Of a stretch of 64,000 bases of DNA, positions 1-9,796 are shown one piece after another. The notes under the pieces are model-generated. The model worked only from the letters and a program-made list of their open reading frames with translations, was not told the origin of the DNA and did not search any database. The position numbers and the translations under genes are program-made. The stretch is taken from NCBI RefSeq assembly GCF_003234795.2, contig NZ_CP126268.1, forward strand, positions 2,418,001 through 2,482,000, written 5' to 3'. The stretch's first letter is position 1. The number at the start of each line of letters is the position of its first letter. This DNA is from Curtobacterium sp. MCLR17_032. Lineage in GTDB: Bacteria > Actinomycetota > Actinomycetes > Actinomycetales > Microbacteriaceae.

Positions 1-377
1 GCCTGGACCTGGTCCTCGTCCGAGAACACGATCGCGATCTTGCTGAGGATGTCGAGGTGCTCGTTGTTCACGCCCGCGATGCCGACGACGAAGCGGACGT
101 CGTTGCCGTCCCAGTCGATCGGGGTGGCGTAGCGGACGAAGGACAGCGCGGAGGCCTTGATGGCGTCCTTCGCGTCGTTCGTGCCGTGCGGGATCGCCAG
201 GGAGTTGCCCATGTACGTCGAGACGCTCTTCTCGCGCTCGAGCATGGCGGGGTAGTAGTCCGCGGTGACCGCGCCGACCTCCTGGAGGATCGCAGCCGCC
301 TCCTTCATCGCCTCCGACTTGGTCGGCGCAGCGTCCTCGGTGTGGATGCGGATCTGGCTCTCCTGCAGGACGGGCAT
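1..377 (-). CDS. mtlF: PTS mannitol-type EIIA component, 3' part beyond window edge
   Basis: Cytoplasmic phosphocarrier that passes phosphate from HPr to the IIB domain of the mannitol transporter. The ATG at 377 opens a frame beginning MPVLQESQIR and running off the left edge, so about 125 residues are visible. The segment SLAIPHGTND holds the expected phosphorylated histidine (His64) of the fructose/mannitol EIIA family. The gene follows mtlA on the same strand after a 74-bp gap and belongs to the ptsI-mtlA-mtlF transcription unit. A mannitol 5-phosphate dehydrogenase could follow outside the window; that is a guess. Substrate assignment rests on the neighbouring IICB gene. Confidence 0.9.
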   Translation of the reverse strand, partial: MPVLQESQIRIHTEDAAPTKSEAMKEAAAILQEVGAVTADYYPAMLEREKSVSTYMGNSLAIPHGTNDAKDAIKASALSFVRYATPIDWDGNDVRFVVGIAGVNNEHLDILSKIAIVFSDEDQVQ

Positions 378-451
378 ACGGTTCTCCTTGTTCGTGGTGG
401 ACGGCGGAAGAGGGGACGGTCGCCCGTCCCCTCCCCCATCGTGCTCTTGTC

Positions 452-2011
452 TTACTGGTTCTTGAGCTGGTCGACGACCTGGTCGTACTGCGGTGCGTTC
501 ATGAAGTTACCGACCGACACGTGCTGGGCGTTCGGGTTCTTCTGCTTCGCGCGGTCCGTCAGCTCTTCCTGGGTGATGATGAGGTCCTCGTCACCCGAGA
601 GGTTCGCGATCGCCTTGTTGGTGACCGTGACGTTCTCGATCCCGGCCTTCTTGATCTTGTTGCGGAGGACGCTGGCGCCCATCGCACTCGAACCCATGCC
701 GGCGTCGCACGCGAACACGACGTTCTCGACGCGCGTCGCCGTGGCGGTGCTGGCGGAACCGACACCCCCGAGGGAGGCCTCGGCCTCTTCCTCGTTGGCC
801 GGGGAGTTGTTGCCGAGCAGACCCGAGGTCGCGGAGTTGACGTCGCGGCCCTTGTTCTGCTGCAGCTTCGCCATCGCGGCGCTCATGTCGCCGCCGGTGC
901 CGGAGGCCAGGTCACGCTTGCGGCTGGCGAGGAGGAAGAACGACGCCACCGCGAACGACACCGCTGCGGACAGGACGACCGAGAGGATGACGCCGACGTA
1001 GCTGTCCTTCGCCGTCGCGGTGAGGACCGCGATGATCGAACCGGGCGAGGCCGGCGCGACGAGGCCGGACTGGAAGGCGACGTTGGTGGCGACACCGGTC
1101 GCGCCACCGAGGATGACGGCGACGAACAGGATCGGCTTCTGCAGCACGTACGGGAAGTAGATCTCGTGGATGCCACCGAAGAACTGGATGAGGATCGCGC
1201 CGGGAGCGGTCGAGCGGGCGATGCCGACACCGAAGAAGGTGAAGGCGAGCAGGATGCCGAGGCCGGGGCCGGGGTTCGCCTCGAGGAGGAACAGGATCGA
1301 CTTGCCGGATTCCTGGACCTGCTGCGCGCCCAGCTGGTCGAGCACGCCGTGGTTGATCGCGTTGTTGAGGAAGAACACCTTCGCCGGCTCGATGATGACG
1401 CTGGCGAGCGGCAGCAGCGAGCTGTCGACGAGGAACTTCACCGCGGCACCGAGACCCTCGGCGATGAGCTTGAAGAGCGGGGCCAGCCAGAAGAAGCCGA
1501 CCAACGCGAGCAGGAACCCGAGGATGCCGGCCGCGTAGTTGTTGACGAGCATCTCGAAGCCGGGCTTGATCTTGCCGTCCCAGATCTTGTCGATCTGCTT
1601 GATGAGGTACGCACCGAGCGGACCACAGATCATCGCGCCGAGGATCATGATCGTGCCGTTGGCACCGATGATGACGCCCATGGCCATCACGGAACCGACG
1701 ACGGCGCCGCGGGTCTCGTACACCATGCGGCCGCCCTGGAAGGCGATCGCGAGCGGGATGAGGTAGGTCAGGATCGGGCTGACGAGGCCGATGTTGGCGA
1801 CGCCGTTGGTCTCCCCGAAGCCACCGAGGACGCCGACCGGCGTCCACCCGGTCTCGATGAAGAACGCGGTGATGAGGCCCCACGCGATGAAGATCGCGAT
1901 GTTGGGCATCACCATGCCGGACAGGAACGTGCCGAACTTCTGGACGGCGACGCGAGCGCCACCCCGCGACTTGTCGCGGGTGTCTGGCGCTGCAACGGAC
2001 GACGTTGTCAT
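452..2011 (-). CDS. mtlA: PTS mannitol transporter subunit IICB
   Basis: Membrane permease that takes up and phosphorylates mannitol (or a close hexitol). The 519-residue protein has an N-terminal IIC domain with several hydrophobic helices (for example residues about 25-55, 95-150 and 275-370) and a C-terminal IIB domain. VVFACDAGMGSS carries the phosphorylated cysteine, Cys435. The linker between the domains (about residues 375-425) is polar and unconserved-looking. No IIA domain is fused, which agrees with the separate EIIA gene downstream. The start ATG at 2011 gives MTTSSVAAPD and lies 69 bp after ptsI. Assignment to mannitol is from family resemblance; other hexitols are possible. Confidence 0.93.
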   Translation of the reverse strand: MTTSSVAAPDTRDKSRGGARVAVQKFGTFLSGMVMPNIAIFIAWGLITAFFIETGWTPVGVLGGFGETNGVANIGLVSPILTYLIPLAIAFQGGRMVYETRGAVVGSVMAMGVIIGANGTIMILGAMICGPLGAYLIKQIDKIWDGKIKPGFEMLVNNYAAGILGFLLALVGFFWLAPLFKLIAEGLGAAVKFLVDSSLLPLASVIIEPAKVFFLNNAINHGVLDQLGAQQVQESGKSILFLLEANPGPGLGILLAFTFFGVGIARSTAPGAILIQFFGGIHEIYFPYVLQKPILFVAVILGGATGVATNVAFQSGLVAPASPGSIIAVLTATAKDSYVGVILSVVLSAAVSFAVASFFLLASRKRDLASGTGGDMSAAMAKLQQNKGRDVNSATSGLLGNNSPANEEEAEASLGGVGSASTATATRVENVVFACDAGMGSSAMGASVLRNKIKKAGIENVTVTNKAIANLSGDEDLIITQEELTDRAKQKNPNAQHVSVGNFMNAPQYDQVVDQLKNQ

Positions 2012-2080
2012 GTGCGTTGACTCTCTGTGTGGGGTGCTGCTGCAGGGATCGGGTGGGGTGCTGTGGGGCGTGGTGCGGGC

Positions 2081-3736
2081 TCAGACGGCGTGCGCTGCGG
2101 CCGCAGCGGACCTGGCGGTCGCTGCCGTGCTCGCGGCGAGTGCCGCCTGGGCCATCTCGCGGGCTTCGTCGAGGGTGTGCTTGCCGAGTTCGGCACGCAC
2201 GTCGGCGAGGGCCGCGGGGGTCATCGAGAGGGTGGTGGCGCCGAGGCCGACGAGGACGACGGCGAGCAGCGGGTCGGCCGCGGCCTCACCGCAGATGCCG
2301 ACCGCCTTGCCGGCGTCCGCTCCGGCCGCGCCGAGCTGGGCGACGAGGCGGAGTACGGCGGGGTGCCACGGGTCCTGGTAGTGCGCGACGGTGCCGAGCA
2401 TGCGGTCGGCGGCCAACGTGTACTGGGTCAGGTCGTTCGTGCCGATGGACACGAAGTCGGCGGAGCGCAGGACCTGTTCGGCCATCAGCGCCAGGGAGGG
2501 CACCTCGGCCATCACGCCGGCGGTGCGGATCCCGAGTTCACGGGCGAGGTCGACGAAGTACTCGGTCTCCTCGGCGTCGGCGACCATCGGGGCCATCACC
2601 CAGAGGTCGGCCTCGGTCGCGGCGTCGGCCTGGGCCAGCGCGGTCAGCTGGTCGCGGAGGACCTGCTCGTGGTTCCGGAGCGCCCGGAGTCCACGACGGC
2701 CGAGCGCCGGGTTCTCCTCGTCCTTGTCCGTGAGGAACGGCAGCGGCTTGTCGGCACCGGCGTCGAGCGCACGGACGACGACCTTCTTGCCGGGGAACGC
2801 GGCGAGGAGCTGCTCGTAGGACGCCTGCTGGGACGCGACGGTCGGAGCGGTGGGCGAGTCGAGGAACAGGAACTCGGTGCGGAACAGGCCGACACCCTCG
2901 GCGCCGAGGTCGACGGCGGCCTGGGCGTCGGCGGGGCTGCCGAGGTTCGCGAGCAGGGGCACGACGTGTCCGTCGGCGAGGGCGCCGGCGGTGAGCGGTG
3001 CGGCCAGGGCGGCACGGCGGTCGGCGATGCGCTGCTCGACGTCGGCGACGAGCTCGTCGCTCGGCTCGGTGACGACGGTGCCCGCGCCCGCGTCGACGAC
3101 CACGTGCTGGCCCTCGGCGAGGTCGTCCGCACCGGTGACGCCGACGATCGCGGTGATGCCCTTGGCGCGGGCCAGGATGGCGGTGTGCGAGGTCGGTCCG
3201 CCGTCACGGGTGACGAGGGCCAGGACCTTGTCGAGGTCGAGCAGGGCGGTGTCAGCCGGTGCGAGGTCGCGGGCGACGAGCACGAACGGGGTCGCCGACT
3301 CCGGCACGCCCGGGGCCGGGACACCGCGGAGCTTCGCGACGATGCGCTGGGCGACGTCGTCGAGGTCGGCGGCACGCTCCCCCATGTAGCCGCCCATGCC
3401 GACGAGCAGGTCGCGGAACTGGGCGAACGCCTCGTACACGGCGCGCTCGGCGTTCGTGCCGCCGTCGATGCGGGCGTGCACGTCGTCCAGGAGGGTCGGG
3501 TCCTGGGCCATCAGCGCCTGCGCCTCGAGCACGGCCTGGGCGTCGCCGCCGGCGAGCCGCCCGCGCTCGTTCAGTTCTTCGGCCACCGCGGCGAGCGCGG
3601 TGTGCACGGCCTGCTTGGCGTCGTCGGCCGAGCCCTCGAGCGGTGCGGTCGAGGGGGCTCCCAGCGGGTCCGCCATCCGGAGCACGGGGCCGTGGGCAAC
3701 GCCGCGGCCGACGCCGGTTCCGAGCAGATCGGACAT
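2081..3736 (-). CDS. ptsI: Phosphoenolpyruvate-protein phosphotransferase (PTS enzyme I)
   Basis: Cytosolic enzyme I, which autophosphorylates from PEP and passes phosphate to HPr. The 551-residue length is normal for the family. GGPTSHTAILAR contains the active-site histidine, His184, in the swivelling domain. The C-terminal PEP-binding barrel shows VGLFRTEFLF, GTNDLTQY and the end motif GICGEAA with the conserved cysteine. It is first in a leftward transcript with mtlA and mtlF and divergent from the DeoR regulator. Placing enzyme I inside a substrate operon suggests mannitol-type sugars are a main PTS input here (inference). Confidence 0.96.
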   Translation of the reverse strand: MSDLLGTGVGRGVAHGPVLRMADPLGAPSTAPLEGSADDAKQAVHTALAAVAEELNERGRLAGGDAQAVLEAQALMAQDPTLLDDVHARIDGGTNAERAVYEAFAQFRDLLVGMGGYMGERAADLDDVAQRIVAKLRGVPAPGVPESATPFVLVARDLAPADTALLDLDKVLALVTRDGGPTSHTAILARAKGITAIVGVTGADDLAEGQHVVVDAGAGTVVTEPSDELVADVEQRIADRRAALAAPLTAGALADGHVVPLLANLGSPADAQAAVDLGAEGVGLFRTEFLFLDSPTAPTVASQQASYEQLLAAFPGKKVVVRALDAGADKPLPFLTDKDEENPALGRRGLRALRNHEQVLRDQLTALAQADAATEADLWVMAPMVADAEETEYFVDLARELGIRTAGVMAEVPSLALMAEQVLRSADFVSIGTNDLTQYTLAADRMLGTVAHYQDPWHPAVLRLVAQLGAAGADAGKAVGICGEAAADPLLAVVLVGLGATTLSMTPAALADVRAELGKHTLDEAREMAQAALAASTAATARSAAAAAHAV

Positions 3737-3828
3737 GGGGAGACTCCTTCATCTCACGCGCAGCAGCGGTGGGTGGTTCGGGGGCGGTGCGGTGTCCGGC
3801 GCGTGCTGCGTCCGGACGACTCTGCAGC

Positions 3829-3857
3829 ACCATACATCGCGTCGCGTTGACAAACAA
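3829..3857 (-). promoter_or_regulatory. Putative sigma-70-type promoter for ptsI-mtlA-mtlF
   Basis: Read leftward, TTGTTT (3857-3852) and TATGGT (3834-3829) are separated by 17 bp, about 95 bp upstream of the ptsI start. The -35 box overlaps the -35 box of the rightward promoter, so RNA polymerases at the two promoters should exclude each other (inference). Confidence 0.5.
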
Positions 3858-3876
3858 ACACATCCGGGGATAAAAA
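3847..3876 (+). promoter_or_regulatory. Putative promoter for the DeoR regulator and ptsH
   Basis: TTGACA (3847-3852) and TAAAAA (3871-3876) are separated by 18 bp. This is close to the sigma-70 consensus, and AT-rich enough to stand out in this genome. Transcription would begin near 3883, leaving an unusually long leader of roughly 170 nt before the ATG at 4056. Confidence 0.5.
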
Positions 3877-3905
3877 TGCAGAAACAGATGCCCGTTTGCG
3901 TTTGC
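3851..3905. promoter_or_regulatory. Candidate DeoR-family operator
   Basis: CAAACAAACA at 3851-3860 and GTTTGCGTTTGC at 3894-3905 form an imperfect inverted pair flanking the rightward -10 region and the leftward -35 region. The adjacent regulator is a DeoR-type repressor, so these are its most likely binding sites. This is inference from placement and symmetry only. Confidence 0.35.
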
Positions 3906-4055
3906 CGTCCAGGACTGCAGCGGGCCGACCGGTCGGAACGTGCCCGAGCATGTCCGTTCCGCTCCACATCGCCCTCCCCGACCTGGTGCACAGCCCGGAC
4001 GGACAGCCCCGACGCACAGCCCGACCCGAGCGATCCGCTCACCAGATGAGGCCCC

Positions 4056-4826
4056 ATGTACGCACCAGAACGCCACCAGCGCATCGTCGAGCAGGCGCGC
4101 GCCCACGGCCGGGTCGACGTCAAGGACCTCGCCGAGCTGCTCGCCGTCACGCCCGAGACGATCCGCCGTGACCTGACGAGCCTCGAGCGTCGCGGGCTCG
4201 TCCGCCGCGCCCACGGCGGGGCGATCCCGGTCGAGCGGATCACCCTGCACCCGGGGGTCGGCGACCGTGGCGGCATCAACCAGACCGAGAAGATGGTGAT
4301 CGCCGAGGCCGCTCTCGCCGAACTGCCGGAGAACGGCTCGGTGATGATCGACGCCGGTACCTCGACGATCTGCCTGGCCGAGATGCTGCCCACCGACCGG
4401 GGCCTGACCGTCGTCACGCACTCGCTGCCGGTGGCGATGGCCGTCGCGAACCGCCCGGGCATCGACCTGCACCTGCTGGGCGGCAACATCCGGAGCGACT
4501 CGCTCGCCGGGGTCGGCACGTGGACGCACCAGCTCATCGGCATGGTCAGCGTCGACGTCGCCTTCGTCAGCATCAACGGCATCACCCCGGAGCGTGGCCT
4601 GACGACGCACAACATGGCCGAGGCCGCCGTGAAGAGCGCCATGATCAAGTCCGCGCGCCGGAGCATCCTGCTCGCCGACCACACCAAGTTCGGACGCGAG
4701 GAGTTCGGCCGCGTCGCCCCGCTCGCCGCGATCGACACGATCATCACGGACCCCGGTGTCAACCTGGACCTGGTCCGCGAGGTCGAGGCCGCCGGCACCG
4801 AGGTCTTCTGGCCCGGCCGCGACTGA
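4056..4826 (+). CDS. DeoR/GlpR family transcriptional regulator
   Basis: Sugar-phosphate-responsive repressor of the DeoR family; 256 residues is the normal length. The N-terminal helix-turn-helix covers about residues 5-57, with RIVEQARAHGRVDVKDLAEL and the signature TPETIRRDLTSLERRGLV. The C-terminal effector domain shows IDAGTST, which in this family binds a phosphorylated sugar. ATG at 4056 is preceded by GATGAGG. It is divergent from ptsI-mtlA-mtlF and upstream of ptsH, so it probably controls the PTS genes. The effector may be a mannitol or fructose phosphate (inference). Confidence 0.9.
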   Translation: MYAPERHQRIVEQARAHGRVDVKDLAELLAVTPETIRRDLTSLERRGLVRRAHGGAIPVERITLHPGVGDRGGINQTEKMVIAEAALAELPENGSVMIDAGTSTICLAEMLPTDRGLTVVTHSLPVAMAVANRPGIDLHLLGGNIRSDSLAGVGTWTHQLIGMVSVDVAFVSINGITPERGLTTHNMAEAAVKSAMIKSARRSILLADHTKFGREEFGRVAPLAAIDTIITDPGVNLDLVREVEAAGTEVFWPGRD

Positions 4827-4913
4827 CGCCCCGACCGCCGGACACGAACCACCAGACCCACCCCACAGGCGCTCGCTACCATGAGCGCACCACCCGTCGA
4901 CAGGAGCCCATCG

Positions 4914-5186
4914 ATGTCCGAAGCCACCCGCACCGTCACCGTCGCCAGCGCCTCCGGCCTGCACGCACGGCCCGCGTCGCTGTTCGTCCAGACCGTCACC
5001 GCGTCCGGCCACCAGGTCACCATCGCCAAGGGCGAGAAGTCGGCCAACGCCGGCAGCATCCTCGGCCTCCTCGGCCTCGGCGTCGAGAACGGCGACCAGG
5101 TCACGCTGACCGTGTCCGGCGACGACGCCGAGACCACCGCGGACAGCCTGGTCGACTTCCTGCAGACGGACCACGACGCGGCCTGA
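4914..5186 (+). CDS. ptsH: Phosphocarrier protein HPr
   Basis: Small cytosolic PTS phosphocarrier between enzyme I and EIIA. The protein is 90 residues (MSEATRTVTVASASGLHARP...) with phosphorylated His17 in SGLHARPAS. Ser48 in NAGSILGLLGLG aligns with regulatory Ser46 of Gram-positive HPr; I see no HPr kinase in the window. An upstream in-frame ATG at 4881 would add 11 residues without similarity. The ATG at 4914 is preferred because CAGGAG lies just upstream and the product then matches normal HPr length. It follows the DeoR gene after 87 bp and ends before a strong palindromic terminator. Confidence 0.96.
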   Translation: MSEATRTVTVASASGLHARPASLFVQTVTASGHQVTIAKGEKSANAGSILGLLGLGVENGDQVTLTVSGDDAETTADSLVDFLQTDHDAA

Positions 5187-5213
5187 CGCGCGCCGGTCGC
5201 TGCGCGACCACCT

Positions 5214-5261
5214 GACGGACGGGAGGCCCGGTACCAGCTGGTACCGGGCCTCCCGTCCGTC
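5214..5261 (+). terminator. Perfect 48-bp palindromic terminator
   Basis: Two exact 24-bp arms, GACGGACGGGAGGCCCGGTA + CCAG and their reverse complement, abut without a loop, 27 bp after the ptsH stop. No U-tract follows. It belongs to the repeated GACGGACGGGAGGC arm family also seen at 11227, 46433 and 53566. Confidence 0.8.
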
Positions 5262-5298
5262 GTCGGGACCGTCGGGCGCCGCCGATAGGCTGGACCGC

Positions 5299-7183
<1,885 letters not shown>

Positions 7184-7189
7184 CCGACC

Positions 7190-7777
7190 GTGCTCCCCGT
7201 CACGCTCGAGTCGGCACGGGTCCGGCTCGACCTGCCGACGCGCGCGGACACGGTCGCGATCACCGAGGCCTGCCAGGACCCGGAGATCGCCCGCTGGACG
7301 ACGATCCCGCAGCCCTACCGGGCGAAGGACGCGCAGGCGTTCGTCGACGCGCTCGTCGGCCCCGGGTGGGCGTCCGACCGTGAGTACACCTGGGCGATCC
7401 GGCGGCAGGGGTCGACCTGGCTCGACGGCGTGATCAGCTACCGGACCGCCCGCCGGGACCTCGGGTTCTGGTTGGCCCCGAGCGCTCGTGGTGCGGGCCT
7501 GGTGTCCGACGCCGTGGAGCTCGTGGTGGGCTGGGCCTTCGCACAGGGTGCCCCGGACGTGTACTGGGAGTGCTACGTCGGCAACACGGCCTCGGCCGCC
7601 GTCGCCCGTCGTGCTGGCTTCGCGTACACCGGCAGCGGGGACGCCCTCGTGCCGAACCGCGACGGCTCCCCCGCACCCGCGTGGAAGGGCCTGCGGCGCG
7701 CGGACGGGACGCCCGCGTCGGACCTGCCCTGGCCTCCCGGATCGAAGTCGGGGCCCGCCGGTAGTCTCGCTCCGTGA
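7190..7777 (+). CDS. GNAT family N-acetyltransferase (RimJ/RimL-like)
   Basis: Predicted acetyl-CoA-dependent N-acetyltransferase of 195 residues. The N-terminal LESARVRLDLPTRADTVAI and the central GFWLAPSARGAGLVSDAVEL, which carries an acetyl-CoA-binding loop, are typical of the RimJ/RimL subgroup. NTASAAVARRAGF near residue 135 is the usual C-terminal acetyltransferase motif. The substrate cannot be read from the sequence. The start is GTG at 7190; the end overlaps the ribD GTG start by four bases (GTGA), so translation is probably coupled with ribD. The last 35 residues are proline- and glycine-rich and probably unstructured. Confidence 0.85.
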   Translation: MLPVTLESARVRLDLPTRADTVAITEACQDPEIARWTTIPQPYRAKDAQAFVDALVGPGWASDREYTWAIRRQGSTWLDGVISYRTARRDLGFWLAPSARGAGLVSDAVELVVGWAFAQGAPDVYWECYVGNTASAAVARRAGFAYTGSGDALVPNRDGSPAPAWKGLRRADGTPASDLPWPPGSKSGPAGSLAP

Positions 7778-8886
7778 GCCACACCGCACCCGACACGACC
7801 CCGGCACCGTCCGGTCCGCCCGCCAGCGAAGCAGAGGTCCGGGCGATGCGCCGTGCCCTCGAACTCGCGGCCCGCGGCCCCGTCGTCGGTGACCACGCCC
7901 GGGTCGGTGCCGTCGTGCTCTCCCCCGACGGCCAGGTGCTCGGTGAGGGCTGGCACCGGGGTGCCGGCACCCCGCACGCCGAGGTCGACGCGATGGCGAA
8001 GGTCGACCCGGCGCACCTCCGTGGCGCGACCGCCGTGGTGACCCTCGAGCCCTGCGACCACGTCGGCCGCACCGGGCCGTGCTCCGTCGCGCTCATCGAC
8101 GCCGGTGTCGCCCGGGTCGTGTACGCCGTCGACGACCCCGGCCCGGCCGCCCACGGCGGTGCAGACCGGCTGCGAGCCGCCGGCGTCGACGTCGTGCCGG
8201 ACGTGCTCGCCGACCAGGCCGAGGCGTTCCTCGAGCGCTGGCTGCTCTCGGTCCGGCTCGGCCGCCCCTGGGTGACCGTGAAGTGGGCCGCCAGCCTGGA
8301 CGGTCGTGCAGCGGCGGCCGACGGCACCAGCCAGTGGATCACCGGTGCCGCGGCCCGGCAGCACGTGCACGAGCAGCGTGCCGCGCACGACGCCGTCCTC
8401 GTCGGCACCGGCACCGCCCTGGCCGACGACCCGAGCCTGACGGCCCGCGGCGACGCCGGGGAGTTCCTCGCCGACCAGCCGCTGCCCGTCGTCCTCGGCG
8501 ACCGGCCGTTGCCGGCCGACGCGGCCCTGCACCGCCATCCCCGCGGGGTCGTCACCATCCCCGGCCACGACCTCGACGCCGCCCTCCGCTCGCTCCGCCA
8601 GCGGGGCGTCCACAGTGTCCTCGTCGAGGGCGGACCGACCGTCGCGTCGGCGTTCATCGCGGCCGGACTGGCCGACGAACTGCTCGTCTACCTGGCCCCG
8701 GTGCTCCTCGGCGGACCCCGCGTCGCACTCGGCGACATCGGGGTGGGAAGTATCCACGCAGCGCGGATGTTGCGTGTAATGTCAACGTCCAGCCTCGGCC
8801 CCGACCTGCTGGTCCGCGCCCGCACGGTCCCGCAGCGGCCCGACGGCGCGGTCGACGGGGCCCCCACCGACCGGAGCACCACATGA
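7774..8886 (+). CDS. ribD: Bifunctional riboflavin deaminase/reductase RibD
   Basis: Catalyses steps two and three of riboflavin synthesis: deamination, then NADPH reduction of the pyrimidine intermediate. The 370-residue protein has an N-terminal zinc deaminase domain with PHAEVDAMAK and EPCDHVGRTGPC, and a C-terminal reductase domain beginning near VTVKWAASLDGR with LVEGGPTVASAF near the end. The start is GTG at 7774, overlapping the acetyltransferase stop. The stop overlaps the ribA ATG by four bases. I see no FMN riboswitch upstream, and the ribE, ribH and ribB functions are not in the window. Confidence 0.94.
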   Translation: MSHTAPDTTPAPSGPPASEAEVRAMRRALELAARGPVVGDHARVGAVVLSPDGQVLGEGWHRGAGTPHAEVDAMAKVDPAHLRGATAVVTLEPCDHVGRTGPCSVALIDAGVARVVYAVDDPGPAAHGGADRLRAAGVDVVPDVLADQAEAFLERWLLSVRLGRPWVTVKWAASLDGRAAAADGTSQWITGAAARQHVHEQRAAHDAVLVGTGTALADDPSLTARGDAGEFLADQPLPVVLGDRPLPADAALHRHPRGVVTIPGHDLDAALRSLRQRGVHSVLVEGGPTVASAFIAAGLADELLVYLAPVLLGGPRVALGDIGVGSIHAARMLRVMSTSSLGPDLLVRARTVPQRPDGAVDGAPTDRSTT

Positions 8887-9536
8887 CCGACGCACTCACC
8901 TCCGCCACCCCCGGGAGCCCGGTCTCGTTCGAAGTCTCCACGAACGTCCCCACCACGCACGGGCTCTTCGAGATGCGCGCCTACCGGGACCTCGTGACGA
9001 GCGCCGAGCACGTCGCCGTGATCGCGAAGACCCCCGACGGGCAGGCCCCCTCGGACGGCGCCCTCGTCCGCGTGCACTCGGAGTGTCTGACCGGCGAGGC
9101 CTTCGGGTCGCTGAAGTGCGAGTGCGGCCCGCAGCTCGACGCCGCGCTCGACACCATCGCGGCCGAAGGCGGGGTCGTCGTCTACCTGCGGGGACACGAG
9201 GGTCGCGGCATCGGCCTCATCAACAAGCTCAAGGCGTACCGCCTGCAAGAGGACGGCCTGGACACGCTCGACGCCAACCTGGCGCTCGGCCTGCCCGCCG
9301 ACTCCCGCGAGTACGGCGGCGCCGCCGGCATCCTCGCCGACCTCGGCATCACCCGCGTGCGGCTGCTCACGAACAACCCCGAGAAGCGTCGGCAGCTCGT
9401 CGAGCACGGCATCACGGTGGACTCCCTCGTGCCGCTCGTCGTCGGCATCTCCGCGCAGAACTCGGGGTACCTCGACACCAAGCGCGACCGGATGGGCCAC
9501 ACGCTGCCGTCGCACCTGGGTACCGGCGCGGCCTGA
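8883..9536 (+). CDS. ribA: GTP cyclohydrolase II
   Basis: First committed enzyme of riboflavin synthesis, opening the GTP imidazole ring. The product is 217 residues (MTDALTSATPG...). ECLTGEAFGSLKCECGPQL carries the three zinc cysteines, and YLRGHEGRGIGL is the conserved active-site segment. It is monofunctional: no DHBP synthase domain is fused to the N-terminus, unlike many actinobacterial RibBA proteins. The ATG at 8883 overlaps the ribD stop (ATGA), the usual sign of coupled translation. The stop codon lies inside the first unit of a 24-bp tandem repeat. Confidence 0.93.
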   Translation: MTDALTSATPGSPVSFEVSTNVPTTHGLFEMRAYRDLVTSAEHVAVIAKTPDGQAPSDGALVRVHSECLTGEAFGSLKCECGPQLDAALDTIAAEGGVVVYLRGHEGRGIGLINKLKAYRLQEDGLDTLDANLALGLPADSREYGGAAGILADLGITRVRLLTNNPEKRRQLVEHGITVDSLVPLVVGISAQNSGYLDTKRDRMGHTLPSHLGTGAA

Positions 9537-9602
9537 CCCGGCACGACCGGCTCGGCCTGATCCGGCACGGCCGGCACGGCCTGACCCGGCACGGCGAACT
9601 GA
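9531..9602. repeat. 24-bp tandem repeat, three units, spanning the ribA stop codon
   Basis: Units at 9531-9554, 9555-9578 and 9579-9602 share GCCTGAYCCGGCACG and differ at a few positions, mainly in the last third. The first GCC TGA is the Ala-stop end of ribA, so the gene end has been copied twice downstream. Confidence 0.8.
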
Positions 9603-9620
9603 CGGCTCGCTCGGGGTCGA

Positions 9621-9650
9621 TTCGCAGGTGTCCGACATCCGTCGTACACT
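9621..9650 (+). promoter_or_regulatory. Weak candidate promoter for the MHS transporter
   Basis: TTCGCA (9621-9626) and TACACT (9645-9650) are spaced by 18 bp, about 150 bp before the transporter start. The -10 box is good and the -35 box poor. The remaining bases up to 9796 show no other recognisable element. Confidence 0.3.
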
Positions 9651-9796
9651 GATGACCCCGTCACGAGCGGGACCACCACCTCCGAACGCACCCGACCCGG
9701 TGTCCGCGCCACCCCGCGCGAACCGCGTCGTCAGTCCGCCGTCCGGTCACCGCAGCGCTGTCCGAACGCGCGCGCACCTCGAAGGTCCTCACACGC

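Larger units (their letters stand above)
3737..4055. other. Divergent regulatory region of the PTS locus
   Basis: This 319-bp gap separates the start codons of ptsI (leftward) and the DeoR gene (rightward). Bases 3829-3905 are clearly AT-richer than the surroundings and hold the two overlapping promoter candidates and an inverted TTTG/CAAA repeat described separately. The rest (3906-4055) looks like a long GC-rich 5' leader for the DeoR gene. I see no ORF of convincing quality and no recognised riboswitch in it. Confidence 0.6.

Noticed and set aside
2027-3850. 607-codon open frame opposite ptsI
   Set aside because: Shadow frame of a well-supported gene in high-GC DNA; its product is arginine/glycine/valine-rich without any motif.
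7600-7774. FMN riboswitch before ribD
   Set aside because: ribD overlaps the upstream acetyltransferase gene and no RFN-like conserved segments are present.
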